A DNA stretch of 64,000 nucleotides, from positions 372,001 through 436,000 of the forward strand of contig JARULA010000001.1 in assembly GCA_029688995.1 (NCBI GenBank). The letters are read 5' to 3'. The notes below the pieces were generated by a model. It was not told the origin of the DNA and searched no databases. It saw only the letters and a list, made by a program, of their open reading frames with translations. The translations under genes and the position numbers were made by a program. This stretch comes from Marinilabiliaceae bacterium ANBcel2. GTDB taxonomy: Bacteria; Bacteroidota; Bacteroidia; Bacteroidales; Marinilabiliaceae. Positions 29,339 to 38,601 of this stretch are shown piece by piece (positions within the stretch are counted from its first letter, which is position 1; each line of letters begins with the position of its first letter).

Positions 29339-30198
29339 AGATGATCATCGCGAATATAATTATTAAGTAGATGATAAAGCTCTTTGGATTTTTCACAATA
29401 AAATCTTCGCTCCCTTAAAGCACCTACCCACTTTATCCCCACTATTACATTGGTCAAAAAAATTTCATCGGCCTGCATCAACTCTTCAATTGAAGCCCCG
29501 CTATTTTCTATAACAGGAATTCTGTTTTTTGATGCTATATCAACTATTTGTCTGCGCATAACTCCATCAACAGAGCCACTTGAAATCAACGGAGTATATA
29601 TTGTGCCGTTTTTTACCCAAAACAGAGAAGAGCTAACCGATTCAACAGCACGCTCTTCACTGTTTAATATTAATACATCATCGTAAAGATTCTCCTTAGC
29701 ATACAAACCCGCCAAAACATAAATTTGAGAAGCCCCATTTTTAAAAGAAGAGAAAGGGGTGTGTTGCTTTAAAATATCATTATATATATCCACCATAACT
29801 CCCTTACCGGAAAAATCATAACCAGTTTGATTTAGCGAGTTGGCCTCAATAATCCATGAAGCAGCATTCGAGATAGGGGTGTAAGTCCCCTCACCACTTC
29901 TAAATACAGTTATTCTAACTCTGGCATCATAAAATATTCGGCTTTTCACAACCAAATTACAAATTTGCTCCTTTAAACGGTTACGAGATGGAAAACCCTT
30001 TAATGAAAAACGCATCACACTCATTCCAAGCATGAGCCTTTCATAATGATGATTCCAAAACAGGGGCTCTCCTTTGTGAACTCTTACTGTTTCAAAAACA
30101 GCATCGCCATATCTAAAAGCTCTATTTGTAGATTTAAAAACAGGGGTGTTGCTATTTCGCAATAACCCATCATAAACAAGATAGGAGCGACTATGCAT
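29335..30198 (-). CDS. Class IV aminotransferase (branched-chain / aminodeoxychorismate lyase type)
   Basis: 287 residues, PLP fold-type IV. It shows the N-terminal Y.DG.L, AFRYGDAVFETVRVHKGEP.FW..H..RL motif, the probable PLP lysine in SFKNGASQIYVLA, and EERAVESVSS.LFWVKNGTIYTP..S..GV.RR. The usual S-N after the ExxxS motif is S-S-L here. Sequence alone does not separate branched-chain aminotransferase, D-amino-acid aminotransferase and aminodeoxychorismate lyase; the length fits the last two. It is 9 bp downstream of the rhomboid gene, in one minus-strand group. Confidence 0.88.
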   Translation of the reverse strand: MHSRSYLVYDGLLRNSNTPVFKSTNRAFRYGDAVFETVRVHKGEPLFWNHHYERLMLGMSVMRFSLKGFPSRNRLKEQICNLVVKSRIFYDARVRITVFRSGEGTYTPISNAASWIIEANSLNQTGYDFSGKGVMVDIYNDILKQHTPFSSFKNGASQIYVLAGLYAKENLYDDVLILNSEERAVESVSSSLFWVKNGTIYTPLISSGSVDGVMRRQIVDIASKNRIPVIENSGASIEELMQADEIFLTNVIVGIKWVGALRERRFYCEKSKELYHLLNNYIRDDHL

Positions 30199-30207
30199 AA
30201 GAAAAAT

Positions 30208-30822
30208 TTAACCAATAAACAGTAGCTTGTTTATAAAATCAATAATTAAAGAGGGGTCATAAAGCAAAGGAAATATTAATCCGTACACAGCCCCCCAAAA
30301 ATGAGCATCATGACCAATATTGTCAACCTGCCGGGCAGCCATATGTTTTGAATACCATAGATATAATACACCAAAAACTATTCCCGGTATTGGAATAATT
30401 GCAAAAAGATAAAGTAACCGATAGGGATCAAAAAATATAGAGGTAAAAACAACTGCTGAAACAGCTCCAGATGCTCCTATAGAGTTATAGGCCGGATTGT
30501 TTTTATTTTTAAAAAGTGAATAAATCGAAGAGACAATTAAAGAGGAAAAAAAGAGCATAATAAACCTCATCTCAGCAGAGCCAGATAAATAGTGATTAAA
30601 ATATGTAATAACCGAAAAACTAAAGGAGAAAAGCACAAACATGTTAATAAGTAAATGCATCCAATCGGCATGCAAAAATCCGTGAGAAATTAATCGCACA
30701 TACTCCTTACGATGAATAACACTCCAGGGATTAAACTGATAACGTGCCATAATATCGGCACGGTTAAAGGCTATAATACTAATAATTGAAACTGCGGCTA
30801 TAATAATAAATGGAACTGTCAT
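30208..30822 (-). CDS. Rhomboid family intramembrane serine protease
   Basis: 204 residues, about six transmembrane segments. The catalytic pair is visible: nucleophile in GASGA (Ser118) and histidine in HDAHFWGA (His174), with the HADWMHLLINMF motif before TM2. It cleaves membrane proteins within the bilayer; substrate unknown. It lies 44 bp downstream of the DNA polymerase III delta gene on the same strand. Confidence 0.94.
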   Translation of the reverse strand: MTVPFIIIAAVSIISIIAFNRADIMARYQFNPWSVIHRKEYVRLISHGFLHADWMHLLINMFVLFSFSFSVITYFNHYLSGSAEMRFIMLFFSSLIVSSIYSLFKNKNNPAYNSIGASGAVSAVVFTSIFFDPYRLLYLFAIIPIPGIVFGVLYLWYSKHMAARQVDNIGHDAHFWGAVYGLIFPLLYDPSLIIDFINKLLFIG

Positions 30823-30866
30823 AAAACTATATATTTATAAAATAAGTTATATTATATGTAAATTAA

Positions 30867-31877
30867 TTAATGTAAAATGCGGTAAATCATCTCTTTTAAA
30901 AGATCTCCGCCAAAAGTACCGGCATCTCCATACCCTTTCGACTTCATATCGTATTCACGTAAAAGAGATATTATATGAGCAACTTTTTTTCCGCTATAAT
31001 TTTTTGCTCCTGTTTGATAATCTCGTACAAAGAAGGGATTAATTTTAAGTTTGGAGGCTACATTACCTTTACTTTTATCTTTAATATAGAAGTAGGTCAA
31101 CAATTTGCTAAAATAGTTAAAAAGAATAGCTGTTATTGCCGGTATTGGAAACTCTTTGGGATTAGCTGCAAATGCCTTTACAATTCTATTACTTTTAACA
31201 ATATCCTTATTAATCAATGCATTTTGAAGCTCAAAAGGGTTATACTCTTTATTAACGCCAATATTTTTACTTATGTCATTAACTGTAATATTGACTCTAT
31301 CAGCACCTAAAGTAACAGATAGTTTATCAATGGATAAAACAATATTTTCAAGATTGGCTCCTAAAAACTCAACAAGCATCTGTAAAGCTCTGGGCTCTAT
31401 TGTATATCCTTTCTCTTTAAGGTAATCGGTAATCCATTGACCAACCTGATTGTCATACAATTTTTTACATTCAAATATAACAGCCCCGGGAACCTTTTTT
31501 AAAGCAGTATAAGCTTTTGTTCTCTTATCCAGTTTTTTATACTTATAGCAAATCACCAAAATAGTAGATTCTGCGGGAGATTTAAAGTAACTCTCAAGCT
31601 TCTCGATATTATTTAAATGCTGAGCTTCTCTAACTACAATAAGTTGCCGGGGAGCTGCTCCCATTGGAAACTGTCGGGCTAAATGAATCAGATTTATAAC
31701 ATTAGTATCTTTGCCATATAAAACTGTTTCATTAAAATCGCGCTGCTCTTTTGTAAGAGCCTTCTGCTGAATAGTATTAGATAATTTATCAATAAAATAA
31801 GGTTCATCACCCTGTAGAAGATATACCGGAGCAAATTCACCTTTATTTACCGACTGTAATATCTGTTCAAATTTCAT
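30867..31877 (-). CDS. holA: DNA polymerase III subunit delta
   Basis: 336 residues, the delta (clamp-loader wrench) protein: LQGDEPYFIDKLSN near the N-terminus (degenerate P-loop region), FPMGAAPRQLIVVREAQ, and the collar domain. It opens the beta clamp in the clamp loader complex. Start ATG at 31877 (MKFEQILQ). Leader element B (31878-31968) ends exactly at this start. Confidence 0.93.
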   Translation of the reverse strand: MKFEQILQSVNKGEFAPVYLLQGDEPYFIDKLSNTIQQKALTKEQRDFNETVLYGKDTNVINLIHLARQFPMGAAPRQLIVVREAQHLNNIEKLESYFKSPAESTILVICYKYKKLDKRTKAYTALKKVPGAVIFECKKLYDNQVGQWITDYLKEKGYTIEPRALQMLVEFLGANLENIVLSIDKLSVTLGADRVNITVNDISKNIGVNKEYNPFELQNALINKDIVKSNRIVKAFAANPKEFPIPAITAILFNYFSKLLTYFYIKDKSKGNVASKLKINPFFVRDYQTGAKNYSGKKVAHIISLLREYDMKSKGYGDAGTFGGDLLKEMIYRILH

Positions 31878-31968
31878 GTGTCTATAATTTGTTTTTCAGT
31901 TGCCACATGGAACTCGCCATAATAGTCATACCCCTGTGTGATAATTGGCTCTCATGGCACGTTTCATC
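31878..31968 (-). other. Shared leader element, copy B (upstream of holA)
   Basis: Minus-strand copy of the element found at 28617-28744: TGCCATGA (31952-31959), AGCCAATTATC..CACAGGGG (31931-31938), ACTATTATGGCGAG (31913-31926), CCATGTGGCAAC, AAAAACAAATTATAGA then the holA ATG. It lacks about 18 and 23 nt of copy A at two places. Parts can fold (TCACAC AGGG GTATGA; GTGCCATG against CATGTGGCA). Confidence 0.55.
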
Positions 31969-32064
31969 TGTTTATATTTTATTTATTTTATTAGTCAAAT
32001 AGAGCCTGCATAAAATGTTACTATCATCTATCTCTCTTTATTACTTTATGATAAGTTTAAAGTA

Positions 32065-32841
32065 TTAACTATCAAATTTAAGATGCTTCACCGATTTACC
32101 ATTATTGGAAATCTCCTGCAATGCCTTAACACCAACTTTTATATGAGTCTCTACAAAATCTCTGGTTACTTTTTTATCACTCTCCTCTGTTTTTATTCCG
32201 GTTGATATCATTGGCTGATCTGATACTAAGAGCAAAGCTCCGGCAGGAATAGAGTTAGCAAAACTAACAGTGAAAATTGTTGCTGTCTCCATATCTATTG
32301 CCATTGATCTTGTTTTACCCAAATACCTTTTAAATCGTTCATCATACTCCCATACACGTTTATTTGTAGTAAATACGGTTCCGGTGAAATAGTCACGGCC
32401 AAAATCTCGTATCGATGAGGATACTGCTCTTTGCAGACTAAAAGCTGGAAGTGCAGGAACCTCTGGGGGCAAATAGTCATCTGATGTACCATCGCTACGT
32501 ATTGCGGCAATAGGTAAAATAAGATCTCCCAGTTTATTTATATCTTTTAATCCGCCACACTTACCTAAAAAAAGTATTGCTTTTGGATCTATAGCACTAA
32601 GCAGATCTATAATTGTAGCTGCATTAGGACTTCCCATTCCAAAATTGATAATTGTAACTCCATTAGCACTACAATTGGGCATATTATAACCTTCACCAAC
32701 TACCGGAGAGTCATACCATTTAGAAAACAAATCCACATAGTTTTGAAAATTTGTAAGCAAAATATAGTCATCAAAATCACTCAAAGCCCTGCCTGTATAT
32801 CTTGGCAACCAATTTTTAACTATCTCATCTTTAGTTCTCAT
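32065..32841 (-). CDS. amn: AMP nucleosidase
   Basis: 258 residues, phosphorylase/nucleosidase fold. Motifs: NFGMGSPNAATI, the FLGKCGGLK substrate loop, AIDMETATIF near the ribose-binding region, and LLLVSDQP. This short form is common in Bacteroidota. It hydrolyses AMP to adenine and ribose 5-phosphate, part of adenylate homeostasis. Monocistronic on the minus strand, about 190 bp downstream of the holA leader. Confidence 0.9.
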   Translation of the reverse strand: MRTKDEIVKNWLPRYTGRALSDFDDYILLTNFQNYVDLFSKWYDSPVVGEGYNMPNCSANGVTIINFGMGSPNAATIIDLLSAIDPKAILFLGKCGGLKDINKLGDLILPIAAIRSDGTSDDYLPPEVPALPAFSLQRAVSSSIRDFGRDYFTGTVFTTNKRVWEYDERFKRYLGKTRSMAIDMETATIFTVSFANSIPAGALLLVSDQPMISTGIKTEESDKKVTRDFVETHIKVGVKALQEISNNGKSVKHLKFDS

Positions 32842-32966
32842 AGCAAAATATTTTAACCTTCGAAAATAAGATTATATATTTTAATTATCATACTCTTTTT
32901 TAGTAAATATTTATCTTTATTTCCCTTAATTTGTATTATTAAGAAGAATAAACAGTGTGTCAATTT

Positions 32967-33422
32967 ATGCAAAAATTAAATCTGCCCTCATTTAAATATA
33001 GATTAAAAGTTGAAGGTGAAAAAAGCAAAATATTTGATCCAATACGAAAAAAATTTGTTGTTTTAACTCCTGAAGAGTGGGTTAGACAACACTTTTTAAA
33101 CTATATGACTCTTTTAAATTATCCCCCATCACTAATTGCTGTTGAAAAGCTGGTGACGGTAAACAATCTTAAACAGAGAGCAGATATTGTAATGTTTAAT
33201 AAAAAAGGCTCTCCTGTTTTAATTGTTGAGTGTAAAGCTCCCACAATAAAAATAACAGATGCTGTTTTAAATCAAGCTGCCAGATACAACATAAGCCTTG
33301 GAGTTAAATACTTAACTGTTACAAACGGAATCACTACTTATTGTATTAAGCTAAAAAGAGAAACAAATGATGTCTCAATATTGAAATCAATGCCCAATAT
33401 AGAGGATGTAAACAGTAGCTGA
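32967..33422 (+). CDS. HsdR N-terminal domain-like protein (predicted nuclease fold)
   Basis: About 151 residues from ATG at 32967 (a GTG at 32955 adds four residues and is less likely). The core matches the N-terminal domain of type I restriction HsdR subunits: RKKFVVLTPEEWVRQHF, then KQRADIVMFN..G.PVLIVECKAP, a PD-(D/E)xK-like D..E-x-K set, then LNQAARYN and TNG. It occurs as a single-domain protein in many Bacteroidota, not linked to an R-M system here (no HsdM/HsdS nearby). Catalytic activity and role are unproven. Confidence 0.87.
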   Translation: MQKLNLPSFKYRLKVEGEKSKIFDPIRKKFVVLTPEEWVRQHFLNYMTLLNYPPSLIAVEKLVTVNNLKQRADIVMFNKKGSPVLIVECKAPTIKITDAVLNQAARYNISLGVKYLTVTNGITTYCIKLKRETNDVSILKSMPNIEDVNSS

Positions 33423-33445
33423 AAAGAGGGAGGACAAATTACTTA

Positions 33446-33970
33446 TCACCTATTTATAAGCTGAAAAAAGAGCTCATCTACATATTTACCTCTTCTCTTT
33501 AACCACTCTTTTTTTACACCCGATTTTTGAAATCCGGCACCCTCGAAAAGCTTAACACTTAACTCATTATCTGCTCCAATATTGCAATATAGTTGATGAA
33601 GACCCAAATAGAGAAAAGAGTACTCTATAAATAGTCTAAGAGCCTCTGTGGCAACCCTACGATTGCGCCACTTTTTATTTATCATTATACCTACTCCGGC
33701 TCGGCTATGAAAGGGATCAAAATCAAAAAGATCAATCATGCCTGCCACCTCATTTTCTCCTTCTGCAATATAGTCTATCATTAATCGTAATTGACCACTT
33801 TGATATAAATCACGACTAACATCATTTGCATAAATTTTTAACTGGTTATAGCTAAAAGGTGTTAATGTATTGCTAACACTCCATAAACTTATATCATTCT
33901 CCCATTGATACATAATATCAGCATCGGCCGGCTCTACAGCCCTTAAAAGCACAACATCACTTTTTATCAT
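33446..33970 (-). CDS. GNAT N-acetyltransferase (RimJ/RimL-like)
   Basis: 174 residues. GNAT fold: LRAVEPADADIMYQWEND at the start, GVGIMINKKWRNRRVATEALRLF with the acetyl-CoA loop (R..RVATEA), and LYCNIGADNELSVKLFEGAGF. Similar proteins acetylate ribosomal proteins or spermidine; substrate unknown. It lies 16 bp downstream of the PD40 protein gene, so it is likely co-transcribed. Confidence 0.9.
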   Translation of the reverse strand: MIKSDVVLLRAVEPADADIMYQWENDISLWSVSNTLTPFSYNQLKIYANDVSRDLYQSGQLRLMIDYIAEGENEVAGMIDLFDFDPFHSRAGVGIMINKKWRNRRVATEALRLFIEYSFLYLGLHQLYCNIGADNELSVKLFEGAGFQKSGVKKEWLKRRGKYVDELFFQLINR

Positions 33971-33986
33971 CTCTATTAATAATCTG

Positions 33987-35582
33987 TTACTCCTTATTTT
34001 CTATTTTATTAAGTTTTATTTGATCAATGTAGTAAGCCCTTCCTCTTGACCCATAAACATCACGCACTGGTACAGTAAATTCTGTTTCATACAGATCATA
34101 ATGTTCAGCCTCTATCTCAAGATAATAATCTTTCCCTGATGGTAAAACCGCAACAAACTTACCTGTTATGGCATCCGGACGAAAAACTCCTTTTAAAAAA
34201 TTATTTTCAGAATCATATATTCTAACTAAAGCTGCATCTACCGGTTCATTATACTGATTATATACATGAGAGGCAACAATAGATACCCGACGCCTGTCAC
34301 TCTCGGGATATGTAATCAGATAGATATTAATTCCCTCTGTATCATCTATACGACGGGAAGCAAAATAGACCCTTTGATCGTCGGGAGTAGGCATATAAAA
34401 AATATCATCATCAGGAGTGTTAACAGGATAACCAATGTTTTGAGCTTCTCCCCACTCGCCGTCATCTTGCATCTCAGAGTAAAAAATATCAAATCCCCCC
34501 ATCGAATTATGCCCCTGAGAAGAGAAATAGAGGGTTTCACCATCGGGCGAAAGATAAGGACTATCTTCATTAAACCGGGTATTAATTTGTGGACCTAAGT
34601 TGACAGGGTAACCCCATCGACCGTCAGGAAGCTTATATGAAACATATATATCAGTGCCACCATATCCACCAGGTCTGTCACTAACAAAATAGAAAGCATC
34701 ACCATCAAATGAATAAACTCCATGAGTCTCATTGTAAGATGAGTTAACAGGAGCAGGAAACGGTTCAGGCTTTAACCACTCCCCAAAACGTCTTGTAGTT
34801 TCATAAAGATTACCAACTCCACCATCATCCTGGTATAAAACCAGTCTACGACCATCAGCACTTATACTTACTGTAGACCTGTTCCCAAAATATATTCCTG
34901 GAATATCCAAAAGCTCGGCATCACTCCACCTCCCTTCTCGCCAATGAGATACATAAATATTCTCAAAATAGTGCTCTTCATCGCCAACTTCTTCAACAGG
35001 TCGATCTGAAGTAAAATAGATGGTTGACTCATCAAGAGAAACAACAGGACTATGCTCATTATAAGAGGAGTTAACAGCATCACCAAGTGGGGCAATATCG
35101 AAATCAACAGGATTTTCTATAAGCTTGATGGCGTTATAACAATAATTTAGCTCACGCTCTATAGCCTCTATACTATATTGTGGAATATTCTCACTATTCT
35201 CTTTCAAAAAGGAGAATAGCTTCATAGCTCTCTCAAATTCATAATGTAAATGTAGAGCCTGACCTAAGTAAAAACGGGCTTCATAGGCCTCTCGTGAAGG
35301 AGACTCTTCCCACTCAAAACTCTCAGCGGCTTTTTTTAAAAGCTCTAGCGCTAAATCTTCCTTTCCATCAATATTTAAAAGAGCTATTCCTGCTATTAAA
35401 ACAGCTTTAGGATACTCATCTACAGCACCAATATAAGGCTCAACTCGTTCAAAGGCCTCGCGATACAATCCATTTCCTAAAAAAGAGCGTGCCTGATTTA
35501 TATCACGACTCTGTGCTCGTATAGAGTCAAGGGAGATAAAACAAAATAAAAACAGTACTGTTAATAAATATAGTTGTCTCAT
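33987..35582 (-). CDS. TPR and PD40 beta-propeller protein with carboxypeptidase-like domain
   Basis: 531 residues. Signal peptide (to about IRAQ), TPR-like helices (about 25-150), then WD40/PD40 (TolB-like) propeller blades (FTSDRPVEEVG, YFVSDRPGGYGGTDIYV, YLSPDGETLYFSSQGHNSMGGFDIFYSE), and a C-terminal carboxypeptidase-regulatory beta-sandwich (about 435-520). It has the order of PorE-type T9SS proteins but no C-terminal OmpA peptidoglycan-binding domain. It may be a periplasmic or envelope scaffold; a T9SS link is possible but only by similarity of architecture. A GNAT gene follows 16 bp downstream. Confidence 0.85.
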   Translation of the reverse strand: MRQLYLLTVLFLFCFISLDSIRAQSRDINQARSFLGNGLYREAFERVEPYIGAVDEYPKAVLIAGIALLNIDGKEDLALELLKKAAESFEWEESPSREAYEARFYLGQALHLHYEFERAMKLFSFLKENSENIPQYSIEAIERELNYCYNAIKLIENPVDFDIAPLGDAVNSSYNEHSPVVSLDESTIYFTSDRPVEEVGDEEHYFENIYVSHWREGRWSDAELLDIPGIYFGNRSTVSISADGRRLVLYQDDGGVGNLYETTRRFGEWLKPEPFPAPVNSSYNETHGVYSFDGDAFYFVSDRPGGYGGTDIYVSYKLPDGRWGYPVNLGPQINTRFNEDSPYLSPDGETLYFSSQGHNSMGGFDIFYSEMQDDGEWGEAQNIGYPVNTPDDDIFYMPTPDDQRVYFASRRIDDTEGINIYLITYPESDRRRVSIVASHVYNQYNEPVDAALVRIYDSENNFLKGVFRPDAITGKFVAVLPSGKDYYLEIEAEHYDLYETEFTVPVRDVYGSRGRAYYIDQIKLNKIENKE

Positions 35583-35772
35583 ATCTATTCTATTATTAAA
35601 TGTACATCTTAATTACTAATTAAAAACCAGAGTGTTAATAAAAATACAAAAAATATTATAACTGTATATAAAATCTGCTATACCAAACAAATAAGAAATT
35701 AAATAAAAACAGAATTAATATAAGGCTAACTCTGTAACTAATCAAAAAATCGGTGCAGTTAATCAAATTTAT

Positions 35773-35830
35773 TAACTTTGCATTTTAAAATTGTGCTTTT
35801 GTTAAGCTATCTCATGATAGCTTAAAGCAC
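35773..35830 (+). promoter_or_regulatory. Promoter box and long leader hairpin of the sialate esterase gene
   Basis: TAACTTTG (35773-35780) fits TAnnTTTG; it is followed by GTGCTTT-TGTT-AAGCTATC-tcat-GATAGCTT-AAAGCAC (35793-35830), a hairpin with an 8-bp inner and 7-bp outer stem separated by a 4-nt bulge, then ATT..TTTTTT (35835-35840) and the gene start at 35858. The upstream gene is divergent, so it is not its terminator; attenuator or mRNA 5' protection are options. Confidence 0.5.
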
Positions 35831-35857
35831 TTACTTTTTTAATTTAAAATTAAATTG

Positions 35858-37300
35858 ATGCAAAACTTAAAAATCAAATTCATACTTTTTACATTAACAA
35901 TAACAGCAATGTTTAGCTCATGCAATAAAACCAACGAATTATCTTTGCCCTCTGTTTTCTCGGATAATATGGTTTTGCAACAAAATAGTGATGTTGCAGT
36001 ATGGGGAAAAGCAAAACCCGGATCTTCTGTTACTATTGAAGCAGATTGGGGAATAAAAGAGAGTGTTGAAACACAGCAAGACGGGAGCTGGTTTGTCAAT
36101 CTATTTACAGTAAAAGCAGGAGGTCCTCATAAAATATCTATCTCTAATGCCGACTCTGTTATTACTTTTAATAACGTAATGTTAGGAGAGGTATGGCTTG
36201 CTTCGGGTCAATCTAACATGGAGATGCCCTTATCGGGATGGTTGCCAAATGACCCTATTGACAACTCTGAGGAGTTAATTTCAACTGCAAATAACAGCGA
36301 CATAAGAATGTTTACAGTTGAGAAAACTGCTTTAACAGAACCCCGAAATGATGTATCAGGAAAATGGGAAACAACCACGCCCCAAAGTGCTGAAAATTTT
36401 AGCGCCACAGCATATTTTTTTGCTAAAAAACTTTATGAAGAGCTGAAGGTTCCAATTGGAATAATACATAGCTCTTGGGGAGGATCTGCAGCAGAGGCAT
36501 GGATAAGTTGTGAAATGTTAGCCATAGATAGAGATTTTGGAGATGTAATTAAACAAATTAACAGTAAGGAATATGACAACGAGATTGGTAATCAAACTCC
36601 TTCAGCTCTTTACAATGGTATGATATCGGGAATAACCCCATATTCTGTTGCCGGAACAATTTGGTACCAGGGAGAGACCAATGTAGGTCGATCTAAACAA
36701 TATATGCGCCTAAAATCAATGTTAATAACTGATTGGCGAAACAGATTTATGAATGAAACCATGCCTTTTTACTATGTACAACTGGCACCGTGGCATTATA
36801 ATGACCCCGAAGGGAGGTCTTCGGCTCATTTAAGAGAGGCACAAAGAAGAATGTTGGCAATTCCCAATACAGGCATGGCTGTAACTCTTGACATAGGAAA
36901 TCTTGAAAACATTCACCCATCCAATAAAAAAGATGTAGGTAAAAGATTAGCCTCATGGGCTCTTTTCGAGCAGTATGGTATTGACACCCCTTTTACCGGC
37001 CCGCAACTAAGCAATGTAACAACATCTAACGAGAAAATAACTCTGCACTTTGACCATACTTATGGAGAACTAAATATAAAAAAGGATATTACGCCTCAAT
37101 TCGAAATTGCAGGTGAAAATGGTGAGTTTGTTACAGCCAACACCACAATTGAAGATAATCGTATTATACTATCCTCAAACAGTGTATCAGCTCCGGTAAA
37201 TGCCAGATATGCATACAGAAACAACTCTGAAGCATCTCTTTTTAATAAGGCTGGTTTTCCGGCTCCATCATTTACAACAGAAAATGATATTAACGAGTAA
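35858..37300 (+). CDS. Sialate O-acetylesterase (SGNH/GDSL-type lipoprotein)
   Basis: About 480 residues from ATG at 35858 (a TTG directly before it is not used). Lipobox MFSSC (Cys22). The catalytic Ser is in ASGQSNMEMP (Ser119), and the C-terminal block has DIGNLENIHPSNKKDVG with the likely catalytic Asp-His. Family members remove O-acetyl groups from sialic acids or plant glycans, helping glycan use. No sialidase or SusC/D pair is adjacent. A TAnnTTTG box and a long hairpin lie upstream. The stop overlaps the convergent glycosyltransferase gene by 11 bp. Confidence 0.9.
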   Translation: MQNLKIKFILFTLTITAMFSSCNKTNELSLPSVFSDNMVLQQNSDVAVWGKAKPGSSVTIEADWGIKESVETQQDGSWFVNLFTVKAGGPHKISISNADSVITFNNVMLGEVWLASGQSNMEMPLSGWLPNDPIDNSEELISTANNSDIRMFTVEKTALTEPRNDVSGKWETTTPQSAENFSATAYFFAKKLYEELKVPIGIIHSSWGGSAAEAWISCEMLAIDRDFGDVIKQINSKEYDNEIGNQTPSALYNGMISGITPYSVAGTIWYQGETNVGRSKQYMRLKSMLITDWRNRFMNETMPFYYVQLAPWHYNDPEGRSSAHLREAQRRMLAIPNTGMAVTLDIGNLENIHPSNKKDVGKRLASWALFEQYGIDTPFTGPQLSNVTTSNEKITLHFDHTYGELNIKKDITPQFEIAGENGEFVTANTTIEDNRIILSSNSVSAPVNARYAYRNNSEASLFNKAGFPAPSFTTENDINE

Positions 37301-38600
37301 GGCTCACCACATGGGTAGAACCTGACAAAGAAGATGTACAAAACATAAGATTTCCCGATGGCAGCAAGTAAGAGACAGACTCAAAACTGCTGCCTTTTTT
37401 ATATTTAAATAGTTTGGCACATTGCCTATTACTATTTGATTTATAAGAAGTTATAGCAACACTATTTATAAAGGCAAGCAGCTGAGATAAGGGATAGTCA
37501 TCAACATTAAAAATAAGACTCCTGTTTTTAAATGGGTGCTGAGTTAAAAACTTATCTTCACTCCAACACTTCGCATCACATAACGATAAATATTTCTCAA
37601 TATTGTAATTCTTAAACACAGGATTATTCTCAATACAATTTCTGCTATCGGCTATAACCAAACTCCTTTTTTGTTTAATAGATTTGTCAAACTCTTTTTT
37701 TGTGAAAAAATTAAAAAAACGAAGTTTAACATAGGCAACCTTAGATAAAATAGATATAAAAAAACTAACCAGGGACAATTTAGCATTAAATAAAAAGGCA
37801 GAATTAAATCGATTAGAGGCATGAATAGTATAAAATAGCTTCATGGCATAAAAAAAATTGTATATATACTTTTTATCTTTAATAGTACTCTCTCCCTTAA
37901 AATGAAGAATTGAAATATCAGGATTATAATAATTAACAAAACCTTTTTTTATTAATCTCCATGACAAATCAATATCCTCACCATACATAAAAAAACGTTG
38001 ATCAAACCCTCCTGTCAGTTTATAGGCATAACATGATATTACCATACATGCCCCTGAAAGAATCTCGACAGGAGCAACTTCTCTTTCGTTAACCTGTGCT
38101 GCATAGTATCCGGCAAAAAATTTAGAGCGGGGAAATAATGCAGCAACTCCTGAAAATCGGCAAAAGGAACGAAAAAGCGAAGGGAAACCTCTTTTAGACT
38201 CTTTCAAAAACTTTCCCTTCCCATCCTGCATATAAACCCCCATACCTCCACAGTCAGGATAAGACTCCATAAAAGATATTATCTTACCTGTAAAATCTTC
38301 TCCAACAACAGTATCGGGATTAAGCATCACAAGATATCTCCCTTTTGCAATTTCAGCTCCTGCATTACAGGCAGTTCCAAATCCGGGATTAAAATCATGA
38401 AATATAAAACGAGCTTGAGGAAACTCCCCGGGGAGCTCTTTTTCTATCTTATCGCTACTGTTATTATCTACAACAATTACTTCAAATCGTTTATCGCTAC
38501 ACCTGTATAAAGAGTTTAAACAAAAACGTAAAAAATTTACACAGTTATAACTAACTATAACAACAGATAAAACTATATCCCGATCATTACTTTTTTCCAT
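37290..38600 (-). CDS. Family 2 glycosyltransferase
   Basis: 436 residues. GT-A domain: LSVVIVSYNCVNFLRFCLNSLYRC, VVDNNSSD, a VMLNPDTV nucleotide-binding DxD-like motif, and YGEDIDLSWRL (rhamnosyltransferase-like). The last about 170 residues are an unassigned extension without transmembrane spans. Likely transfers a sugar in surface-polysaccharide or glycolipid synthesis. It starts 1 bp after the cysteate synthase stop, so the two are probably one transcript, which raises the possibility that it glycosylates a sulfonolipid (inference only). Confidence 0.9.
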   Translation of the reverse strand: MEKSNDRDIVLSVVIVSYNCVNFLRFCLNSLYRCSDKRFEVIVVDNNSSDKIEKELPGEFPQARFIFHDFNPGFGTACNAGAEIAKGRYLVMLNPDTVVGEDFTGKIISFMESYPDCGGMGVYMQDGKGKFLKESKRGFPSLFRSFCRFSGVAALFPRSKFFAGYYAAQVNEREVAPVEILSGACMVISCYAYKLTGGFDQRFFMYGEDIDLSWRLIKKGFVNYYNPDISILHFKGESTIKDKKYIYNFFYAMKLFYTIHASNRFNSAFLFNAKLSLVSFFISILSKVAYVKLRFFNFFTKKEFDKSIKQKRSLVIADSRNCIENNPVFKNYNIEKYLSLCDAKCWSEDKFLTQHPFKNRSLIFNVDDYPLSQLLAFINSVAITSYKSNSNRQCAKLFKYKKGSSFESVSYLLPSGNLMFCTSSLSGSTHVVSLTR

Positions 38601-38601
38601 T

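Noticed and set aside
32955-32966. GTG start for the HsdR_N-like protein
   Set aside because: Adds only MCQF before a good ATG at 32967 that begins the conserved region.
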